The notes under the pieces were generated by a model. That model was not told where the DNA came from. It was given only the letters and a program-made list of their open reading frames with translations, and ran no database searches. Positions 55,665 through 64,000 of a stretch of 64,000 nucleotides of DNA are shown here, in pieces; the stretch's first letter is position 1, and the number at the start of each line of letters is the position of its first letter. The DNA comes from Fomitopsis serialis (taxonomy: Eukaryota > Basidiomycota > Agaricomycetes > Polyporales > Fomitopsidaceae). Both the position numbers and the translations under genes were made by a program. Location: the NCBI RefSeq assembly GCF_022376445.1, contig NW_025955026.1, positions 124,001-188,000 on the forward strand. Reading direction: 5' to 3'.

Positions 55665-56910
55665 ATGAAGGAGGCAAACATGACGATGGCGAAGGTAACG
55701 AGGGAGGAGGAGGAGGACGAGGAGGAGGACGAGGAGGAGGACGAGAACGAGGAGGACGATGTCGCAGATGAAGACGTGGATGAGCTCGAGGAGAGCGATG
55801 TCTCCGGCCCAGAACGTGCGGATAAGCGGCGCCAAGTACACATCAAGGTCAGTGTACCATGCGTTCACACTTGTTGTGCCGTTCACAACATTCTCCGTTA
55901 GTTCCACGGCAACTATAGATGTGATTACTGCAAGCGTGCTGAGGAATGGGCACAAAAACGGGCAGCGAAGGTCGGGAAGGGCCTCAGTGAAATCGCACCG
56001 TTCATTTGCACGATCTCTGGGAGACGGAAGTGTTGCGACTTCTGCTCAAAGGGCCGGCGCGCACCCTGCTCGCTTCAGGTGAGTGTTTGGTCATCCTTAC
56101 GCCACATTCAATGATGTGCTGAATTGTGGGCACAAGCCATATCTCATCGACAATTTGGTCAGCGTCGATAAGGACCTTGTCGGCACATACACAATCAACC
56201 ACGCTCCCGAGGCCACAGTTACTGGCATCGAGTTCAACAACAAGATCTACTCAGCAGCCCGCGTACAGGACGGTTTGCCTCGAACGAAGCGTACGACCAG
56301 CCCCGCAAAGCCCAAGCGCAAGAACGCAGTGAACGCAGCGAAAAGGGTCGCAAGTGTTCGCAGCAGCGCAAGCCAACCCCGCAAGCGTGCTCAGCCGCGC
56401 ACACCTATCGCCACCTCAGTAACTGGATCGCCTTCGCATTCAAATAACTCGCCAAGTCATGTCGAGACCGATCTTCTGAACCAGGAGGGGTCTCGTCTCC
56501 GCAGCACTGCGGAGGAGGCCCTGGATGTCCTGTGCAGTGATGTCCGCAGACTCGAGAGCGAGGTGTACGAACTTCGCAACACATTGGAAGCCGAGCGGGC
56601 ATACCGGAAGGAGGTAGCAGTCGATCTCGCCAAACTTCGCAGTGAGATGGATGACCTACGCGCCGGCGCTGGTGTGCGCTCCTTGGCCGCTCTTGAACTG
56701 GATATATCGGCGTTCGTTGCCAAGGTTAGGAGGCAGTTGGGCAGTGTCGATGATCGCGATGATCGTGGCGTAAGTTCATGTCCATGGCTTATGTTTCCCC
56801 CGCTGATGACTGGTATGAACCCTGTTACATGTTAGACGACCCATCAAGCGGCTGGTATGTCCAGTGAGCCTAGCGAAGGCAACGACGGCGACAGTGCTAC
56901 AGTACTATGA
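55665..56910 (+). CDS. Cys-cluster plus coiled-coil protein, 355 aa
   Basis: Exons 55665-55847, 55902-56078, 56137-56769 and 56836-56910 join in phase to 355 residues. Residues 8-50 are almost entirely Glu/Asp. Residues 62-120 contain seven Cys: YRCDYCKRAEEW, then FICTISGRRKCCDFCSKGRR and APC. The spacing (C-x2-C, long gap, C-x6-CC-x2-C-x6-C) resembles fungal zinc-cluster variants, so zinc and DNA binding is plausible but unproven. A basic Lys/Arg/Pro region follows (PAKPKRKNAVNAAKRVA), then a coiled coil near residues 245-310 (LESEVYELRNTLEAERAYRK). The order acidic, Cys cluster, basic, coiled coil suggests a nuclear regulator acting as a dimer. The start could also be the ATG at 55680. Confidence 0.85.
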
Positions 56911-57236
56911 ATATAACTGCACCGATCACACCGTCTGGTCCCAATGTGACATCGCATGGAGATCTCGTAATGACGCTATAGTGCCTTCGCCTTTGAAGAC
57001 CATAGCAGTACATGCCGCTGGGTGGGTTGGTGCAATGCGCGACGTGTAGAGTACCGAGGCAGCTTCGCAGTGTATACTATCCGATGGTACGTGCGAGCGC
57101 AACGCGCCCGCCGCGAAACGTCTATACTCGTTTACTTTCCTCGATCGCACGGCGATGACCAATATTGTTTCTCCGTTACGCCTACGGACAACACCAGCTC
57201 GCGATGTCGGTAGCTCTTCTCCCACTAAGCAGCTCC
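56911..57236. other. intergenic, 326 bp
   Basis: No gene seen. It ends at the truncated edge of R1 copy D. Confidence 0.45.
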
Positions 57237-58035
57237 TCCGCGCGCGACTCGGGGTGTCGATATGTTTTCGAATTCGACATAAGGGCGTCGCGGCGCTAAT
57301 GACGACTTACGTCATCGTCTCACGCCCCTCGACCTCAGCCCGACGACCTGCAGCCCTTCGTGCTACATATGCGGCGCTCAGCGCTCAACGCTCACAGCGT
57401 CCACCATCCCGCAGCTGCTGCAGCTCCGTCGCAGCGCCGCCGTCAATGTCCGTCCGAAGCCCTCCCGGAACGAAGGGACCCGCCAGCTGGCGGGTCGAAG
57501 CACGGCGGCTTAGCCCGCGAGGACGTCCGCCAGGTCGACATGGGGGTCGACATAGGGTGTCGGCGCGACGAATCCCTGCGGAACGTTGGCAGGATGTCGC
57601 CTGTTTGCGGGCGATCTGTAAGTGCGCTCTCTCTGCGTGTTCTAACGCCAAGCTGACCTATATGCAGGAGACTGTCGCCGACGGCGGATTCGCCGCCACC
57701 CGAAATCGACCTACAGGGCCAAGACGACGACCACCCCCGCTTCACGCCCTCGACTGTGGACGCTGTCGCCCTCGATGGATAGCAAACACCTTACCACGTA
57801 CTTGCCGCGCCGGATGCGCTGGCGAAGGCGACGCTTCATGCGAAGGTACCCAACTGCAGCCCGTCCGTCGCCCCCGTCTCGCTCCGGTCGTCCGTTTTGG
57901 TTTCGACCATGCGTTGATGACCGGATGGTGAGCTCCCGCTCTTGATGAGCGGTAGAGCGAACCTGCTCGGCGAGCCCCAAGCCGCGCGGTCCGTGGAGCG
58001 GTACCGTAGGAGGGCCATGCCCGGCCGTGAGGAAC
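57237..58035 (+). mobile_element. R1 repeat, copy D (5'- and 3'-truncated)
   Basis: Starts at GCGACTCGGGG, inside the right arm of the hairpin found in other copies, and matches through the 20-bp palindrome, the intron-like segment and the first internal block. Near 57975 it diverges and jumps to GGAGCGGTACCGTAGGAGGG, ending around 58035, less than 50 bp from the first ATG of the SET1-like gene. Confidence 0.85.
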
Positions 58036-58080
58036 GGGTCCTGCGACGACCTCGCCGCTTTCAGGCCCGAGGAGCTCGAT

Positions 58081-61000
58081 GAAAGGTAAACAGGTCGACA
58101 CGCCGCCAAACCACGCTAGTCCGAGCGCGATACACGACACCACGCCGTCACCGTTGTCAGGGACGACCCAGCGAGGACTGCCGTACGCGCATGTGCCTTC
58201 AGACAAACGGCGCTGGGCCCAGCACAGTCAATGGCGAGGCCATCGGACTGACGAACAATAGATCGCAGCCTGTGTCTTTTCGACTACGACGACCACCTCC
58301 TCAACCGACGACTGAACCTCCACCTCCACCACCGCCAACGACCGAGCCTCCACCGCCTCCCCCGCCGAGCTCAACACCACCGCCACCACCAGACCTAGAA
58401 CCTCCGCCGCCTCCACCATCCGAATCACCACCACCACCACCACCACCGCCGTCTGACCCTCCACCCCCACCGTCATCTGAACCTCCCCCCACCGTCATCT
58501 GAACCTCCCCCCGCCGCCACCACCACCACCACCACCGACTTTACCTGCTCCTAAACCTCTGTCACCTCCATTACCTCCAACATTCGAACTACCACCTCCA
58601 CTACCTCCAACATTCGAACCACCACCACCGCCGCCCTCAGAAGTCCCTCCACGATTGCCCCCGACTGCGCCCCGAGACCATGTCCCATATTCTCCTGCAG
58701 ACTCATCATCACGACCTCTACCTACAGGTCCCCGAGCGCACGCTGCCGCACCCCCTCTTCCGCCACAGTCATCAGCACCGCCACCCCCAGAAGAGACGAA
58801 AGTCTACTCCCTTCCACCCCTACCACCATGGCCACCAGCGCAGTCCGAGTACCCTCCAGGCAAGAATTACAAGGTGCTATTCGACCACGTAGTCGACAAG
58901 GACCTCGATGGCCAAATCCGGATGCTAGCAGACAAGCTGCGCGAGCTGGACTTGGACCAGGGCGAAGAGGCGCGGGTGAAAGGGAGGGGGAAGGGGAAGG
59001 AGATTGTGATTCGGTATGAGGGCGAGGTGATCGAGGGCGAACACCCGGCCGTGGCGAGGGATCCGAGGAAGGAGGCGAAGGTGAAGCGGAAGGAGACGAT
59101 GCGGCCGTTGCGGACGGATTTGGTCCCTGTCAAGTATGAGGTACGTGAGTCGATTGTTGAGGCGTCACGCGTGGATTGACGGCGTTACTAGCATGATGCG
59201 AACTCGACGGGACCTCCCCTTCCCACTGCTGTGTTGGTGCTGGGACTCTCCCCGCTCACGCCGAACGTGCACATTCGACGGTGTTTCTCAATACACGGCA
59301 CGATCACCTCATTTGAACCGCAGGTTGACAAGACGTCTGGCGCTGCTATTGGAATAGTGCACATCAAATACGGTACACACGCCGAGGCACGGAAGTGCGT
59401 GGAGAAGGAGCATGGAAAGAAACTAACTGCTCTGAACGGAGTTGCTGGAGGTAGCGAGGAGATGACGGTTGTACTGGATGGAGAGGGAAGGAAATTGCAT
59501 GCGATCCTGAAGGAGCTCAACGCGCGGAAGCGCACGGCCCAAGAGGACAAGAGGCGGAAAGAGAGGGAAGAGAAGGCAAAGGAGGCGAATTCTGCCAGGG
59601 GAACGCCGTCCACTACAGCGGCGCACACACCTATAGGTTCGGTTCACTCTTCTCGCCTGCCTGCTCCATGGCAGAAGGGTGGAACAATGCGACCTGCGCC
59701 TGCTCGTGCCAAGCTACCTCCGAAGCCAGTCGCTACGCCCTCAGACGTGCCTGGCGCGTCTCCTGCCAATGCCCATCTAAACGGTATTCCGACTGGTCCA
59801 AGGGGAGCACCACCTGTGCCCGTACGCAAGACTGCTCCCCCGACGTTTCGCGCCCGACTCATGTCGGTCAGCAAGTACGGGATCACTGCACAACCGCCAT
59901 TAACGTTGACAAGGTGAGTCGCCAGTGCTGGGCGCTTGCACGCTTCCCGCGTTGCTTCCGCGTCCTTCTCCGTCTGCAGTGCGCGCTGATCACGGTGGCT
60001 CTGCCCAGATCCTCAGAGACCGATTGGGCTGGTATGTCACCTTCGAGACGAGCGATTCCGCACGGCGTGCAGCGATGGTGCTCAACCACGGTTCCCATAC
60101 TCTCGCGTCGCGGTCGGTGAATGTGACAGTTCACCCTGCTCCAGCTCCGCCGTCTGCACCTGCACGGAAGCGTTGGACGGACAGCGAGCTGGTTGACGAG
60201 GCGGCGAGTCTGGTCATCAAGGAGCTCAGAACGATACTCAGAACGACACTTGAGAAGGACCTCTTGGACAAAGTAGTCAGCACCGGTGTTCAAAGGCTCG
60301 TTCTGTCCGAAAGGGCAAGACAGGTGGCTAGGGCGCCGGATGGTGAGCAGGAAGCGAAGCAGTGGGGTGCTGGTCTTCGCGGGTTGTCGTTCAAGAAGCA
60401 ACGGAAGCGACCTTGGGAGGAGCGCGACACGCCTATACTGGCAACACCGCAGCTGGAGCCAGAGTTTACAGTGATTCGGTCAGTCACACATCGAGTCTCT
60501 CGCGGAGGAAGCTGTGGTTGAAAGACCGAGGAAGCGACTCAAGAAGGCCGTGACCAAGAAGGTCTCTAACGAGGATATCGAGTCGGAGGATGAGGTGCCC
60601 GAGACTGTCCCAGTGACCATAGCCAAGGCAGTCGTCAGCGAAGACGTCGAGTCAGAAGATGAGGACCTCTCCCTTCCGGTCACTCCCATACTGCCGGATG
60701 TCACACGGAAACGGTCCACGTCTGAGGTCACCGATGTTGAGGAGCCTGTCAGGAAGCGGCTCAAGACGCAGCCCCAGCTGAACGAGCTAGGCGACGTCGT
60801 TGGTTCAGTACCTGTTCCGAAGAAGACGAAGAAGACATCGAAGAAGGCGACAAAGAAGGCCCAGGTCCCGGCCGTCGTCCAGGAGGTTGTTCACGAAGTC
60901 CTGCCCGACGATTTCGATTTCGATGTACCAGAGGTCGCGCAAGTCAGAGTAACGCCTACGCCACACTTCGACTCTTCAGCGTCCCTCCTGCATCGCCCAC

Positions 61001-61828
61001 TTGGAAGAAGCTCTCTGTCTCCACTCGCGAGCTGGTACTCCAGGACCCCTTCGCACAAGGCATCTGCGATGACGACGAGGATTTGTACTTCGCAAAGCTT
61101 GCCCTAGCGCGAGAAATAGGTATCGATGAATCCGAGCTTGAGCCTTCATCTGTACCTGCGCCCGACCCTGGCGCACCGCCTCCCTTTCGAGTTCATGTCA
61201 CTGGCTCCGCTCGTACGGAGGGCTACTACAAGATCTCACATGCCGAGAAGTCTGCGTATGTAGCCCAATACGCGTCTCGCAGTACGGTCAACGAAAGGGG
61301 GCCCGAGAAGGAGCAGCCGGCTCAACAGAACGTCACTTCCTCGCGAACCAATCGTGCTAACGCGCGTCGACGTGCACAAGGTCTTGAAGAGATCAACCAG
61401 GTCCAACGTGCGATGGCGCTGTCGAAGGGCGAGTCGGCCGCGACGGAGCTCATCAAGTTCAATCAGCTGCAGACGCGGAAGAAGCACTTGCGCTTCGCGC
61501 GATCGCCTATCCACGATTGGGGCTTGTACGCCATGGAGAAGATCTCGCGCAGGGAGATGGTCATCGAGTATGTCGGCGAGATCATCCGTGCACAGGTCGC
61601 CGACAAGCGCGAGAAAGCGTACGAGCGCCAGGGTATTGGCAGCAGCTACTTGTTCCATATCGACGAAGAATTGGTAGTGGGTATGTGGATGTTTGCGGTG
61701 CCATATAATCGAGTTTACTCACTGTGCTATCGCAGTCGCCTGCCAGTGATCAATCACTCGTGCGAGCCCAATTGCACGGCGAGGATTATTACGATCAATG
61801 GCGAGAAAAAGATCGTCATCTATGCAAA
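58081..61828 (+). pseudogene. set1: SET1-like H3K4 methyltransferase, broken and 3'-truncated
   Basis: From about 58280 the chain is proline-rich. Then comes the conserved block GKNYKVLFDHVVDKDL to RTDLVPVKYE; after a 50-nt intron (about 59138-59190) an RRM-like domain (PTAVLVLGLSPLTPNVHIRR, VDKTSGAAIGIVHIKYGTHA). A second conserved region has WYVTFETSDSARRAAM, then an acidic/basic part, an N-SET region (WKKLSVSTRELVLQDP, EDLYFAKLALAR) and the SET domain (LRFARSPIHDWGLYAM, MVIEYVGEIIRAQVADKREK, SSYLFHIDEELVV, INHSCEPNCTARIITINGE). SET1 methylates histone H3 Lys4 in the COMPASS complex. Damage: a GTCA duplication at about 60479-60486 shifts frame; another frame shift lies near 60950; the usual residues between ELVV and INHSC are missing and PV is inserted before INHSC; and after KIVIYAK the gene runs into R1 copy E, losing the last SET strand and post-SET Cys cluster. 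Confidence 0.85.
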
Positions 61829-62995
61829 GTTTATTCCGCCGCCTCTGCCGTTGTAAAATTCTGTAAAGTGTCTTGTTCTCTAATCTTACTCGTTCACCGA
61901 CTCCATGAGTGCCCCCGAGTCGCGCCCGCGTGCGACTCGGGGTGTCGATATGGTTTCGAATTCGACATAACTGAAGGACGTCGCGGCGCTAATGACGACT
62001 TACGTCATCCTCTCACGCCCCTCGACCTCAGCCCGACGACCTGCAGCCCGTCGTGCTACATGCGGCGGCGCTCAACGCTCACCACCCCACCACCCCCGCA
62101 CCACCCCGCAGCAGCAGCTGCTCCGTCGCAGGCCCGCCGTCGTTGATCGTCTGATGCCCGCCCGGAACGAAGGGACCCGCCAGCTGGCGGGTTGAAGCAC
62201 GGCGGCTTAGCCCGCGAGGACGTCCGCCAGGTCGACATGGGAGTCGACATGGGGCGTCGGCGCGACGAATCCCTGCGGCACGTTGGCAGGATATCGCTTC
62301 TAAGCGTGGATCTGTAAGTGCGTTGCGTGTTCTAACGCAAAGCTGACCTATATGCAGGAGACTGTCGCCGATGGCGGATTCACCGCCACCCGAAATCGAC
62401 CTACAGGTCCAAGACGACGACGACCTCCGTTTCACGCCCTCGACCGTGGACGGGATTGTGCTGGCAGCGCGGGTCAGTCTCAGCGATCGCAGCGTAGCGG
62501 GTGCGTCTGTGTCGCAGCAAAGCAACAGAGACAAAGGGCGGCGAGCTCCAAGTCGTGCATCCGGTGGAGCGGTACCGTAGGAGGGCTACGCCCGGGCGCG
62601 AAGAAGAGGTGCGCGGTGTGAAATGAAATCTTTCATTCGATAGTAACTCGTTTTCCTCGACGGACAGCAAGCCCCTTACCATGTACTTGCCGCGCCGGAT
62701 GCGCTGGCGAAGACATCGCTTGCCGCGAAGATATCCGAACTGCAGCCCCCGTATACGGGGGCATTGCTATGCTTGACCCAGATCGTTTCGTCTTGCGTTG
62801 GCAACGCAGGACGAAACGATCTGGTTCTTCCTCCGCGTCGAGGTCCAAGTCTACATGAGTCGTTGGCTCCACGCCTCGCCCGCCCGTCCGTCGCCCCCGT
62901 CTCGCTCCGGTCGTCCGTTTTGGTTTCGACCATGCGTTGATGACCGGATGGTGAGCTCCCGCTCTTGATGAGCGGTAGAGCGAACCTACTCGCTG
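61829..62995 (+). mobile_element. R1 repeat, copy E (diverged)
   Basis: Begins at GTTTATTCCGCCGCCTCTGC, about 100 bp inside the R1 left end, directly after the SET codons for IYAK. It keeps the hairpin, a mostly intact palindrome region, and the intron-like segment. It differs from A-D in the middle: a frame MADSPPPEIDLQVQDDDDL stays open for about 69 codons, which in A-D is cut by a TAG. A foldback-bearing insert of about 120 bp lies at 62746-62868. This copy may keep an older R1 structure. Confidence 0.8.
62778..62824. repeat. near-perfect foldback inside R1 copy E
   Basis: CCAGATCGTTTCGTCTTGCGTTG is mirrored by GCAACGCAGGACGAAACGATCTGG, giving about 23 paired bases with a single T/G mismatch and almost no loop. 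It is absent from copies A, C and D at the matching position. A smaller palindrome (CCCCGTATACGGGG) lies 25 bp to its left. Confidence 0.85.
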
Positions 62996-63905
62996 TGACA
63001 CAGTTTTCCAGGGTGTTTGTCTGTGCACTTCTCACTGCTGCAATCCGTCGCCTGCGTGCGCTGGATGCAGTGAGCAGTAGGGTAGAGCGCGGGACGACCC
63101 GGTTCGCGTGTGAGATGCAGGGCGTGCTCAAGGCGGAGATGACATACAAGCGATCGCCTCGGCCGCGCGGATATCACACACTACGGTTTGTGGCGATTAG
63201 CTGTGAGTAGTGGTCGACGAGTCCACTGTACTCGGCGCAAGCAAGGAGCCCGAAGAAGCGCAACCCGAGCTGATGCAGGTACGCTGCATCAGTATCCCCA
63301 CTCTTCCCTCGCTCAGAATGATACGCGCAGAATTGCTGAGTGGCATTAGCACCGTCCATGCATACGGAGAAGAGGTGAGTATCGCATCGTAACGATGCAG
63401 TCGTACCCGGGAACTTATGCCCGTGCAGGGCAGATTCATTCGGAAGACGGAAGACGGCCTCGACGTGGAGAACAGGGTCTACTACACGGTCATCGCGATC
63501 CAGCAGTGGCTGAGCGCTGAGCGCTCCGCTCGACCTGCTCAGCAACATCCTCGTCCTCGACATCGCGCGATTCACGGCCAGGTTCAGCAAGGCGATCAGC
63601 CCGAGCAAGGTCGACATCGTACAGATTGAGCAATGCGTGCCTCTCTTCCCTCCAGTACGAGTTCGCGCAGAGTCTCAGCCGCACGGTGCGGTTCGCCGAG
63701 ATGGTAACAAGCATGCGCGGCCCACTCTTCCCGATGGACGAGGCACCCACCCTTCGATCGCAGGCTCGTAGGACCCGAGCACAGCGAGAGCTCTTCGCCA
63801 AGGAGAAGGCGCGAGGTCGAAGCAGGCAAGCATGCAGGCGGGAGCCAAAGGACGTGGATGTGTCCGTGCTTGCTCAGCATGCGATCCTCATCGTCCGTAC
63901 CTAGC
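62996..63905 (+). pseudogene. ABC transporter (ABCC-like) membrane-domain relic
   Basis: The plus strand reads RRLRALDAV near 63045 and LLSGISTVHAYGEE (63330-63375). After a 54-nt intron come GRFIRKTEDGLDVENRVYYT and VIAIQQWLS; after a frame change LDLLSNILVLDIARFTARFS and KAISPSKVDIV; and later EFAQSLSRTVRFAEM. This order matches the second membrane domain of ABCC-type exporters (sequence around the SETLSGISTIRAYGE and coupling-helix region). The frame change falls on a duplicated AGCGCT (63508-63525). The nucleotide-binding domains are not present before the window ends, so it is a fragment or the gene is broken by R1 copy E on its left. Confidence 0.65.
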
Positions 63906-64000
63906 AGCGGGTCGGCCATCTCCACGTCTGCATTCACCATCACCCATTCCAATTCTTGGTTCTCCTTCGGCAGCGGCAGCTTGGCGTCGACTGCTCTGAC

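Noticed and set aside
58228..58498. Val/Gly-rich minus-strand frames opposite the proline-rich region
   Set aside because: They are mirror images of the CCACCT-rich coding of the SET1-like N-terminus.
1..64000. CRISPR array or bacterial operon features
   Set aside because: No regularly spaced direct repeats; spliceosomal introns and gene families show a eukaryotic nuclear genome.

Overview
The window looks like nuclear DNA from a basidiomycete fungus, most likely an Agaricomycete. Genes are split by many short introns (about 41-62 nt, GTRNGT donors, YAG acceptors). Several families are ones I recognise from mushroom-forming fungi: a SET1-type histone methyltransferase, a WD40 protein, a TET/JBP-like oxygenase relic and a GMSSDES-motif protein. 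Most other proteins have no function I can name. Coordinates come from hand splicing. Models whose exon phases close exactly are given high confidence; models with unresolved joins are flagged.

Layout, left to right. 0.3-1.9 kb: a minus-strand hypothetical gene. 2.6-4.7 kb: a full copy (A, minus) of an interspersed repeat family I call R1. 5.8-7.1 kb: a broken acidic nuclear-type gene. 9.0-15.5 kb: a six-exon coiled-coil gene, a 659-residue lineage-specific protein, a decayed relative of it, and a small tail-anchored protein. 16.7-17.6 kb: a partial minus-strand gene. 20.1-21.9 kb: a frameshifted TET/JBP-like oxygenase relic. 23.8-32.7 kb: five well-resolved genes and R1 copy B. 32.7-34.9 kb: R1 copy C, inverted relative to A. 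36.7-48.4 kb: an acidic protein, a second member of the 659-residue family, a membrane protein, a coiled-coil protein and a WD40 gene. 48.8-51.7 kb: a GMSSDES-family gene with frame breaks. 51.9-55.5 kb: low-complexity DNA and fragments. 55.7-56.9 kb: a Cys-cluster plus coiled-coil protein. 57.2-63.0 kb: R1 copy D, a broken SET1-like gene, R1 copy E. 63.0-63.9 kb: an ABC-transporter relic.

The most striking feature is R1. Five copies lie in 60 kb, each with a conserved fungal-type intron, a 20-bp perfect palindrome in at least four copies and an 11-bp-stem hairpin. Copies B and C begin 14 and 16 bp after stop codons of unrelated genes. Copies D and E lie in the same orientation on both sides of a SET1-like fragment whose SET domain stops exactly at the edge of E. 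Copies A and C form near-identical inverted repeats about 28 kb apart, and their homology runs into the last exon of a host gene. This points to an active or recently active DNA-level duplication process that carries or cuts gene pieces. Several relics (SET1-like, TET/JBP-like, GMSSDES, ABC) need single-base frame corrections, so small assembly indels must be kept in mind as an alternative to true decay.
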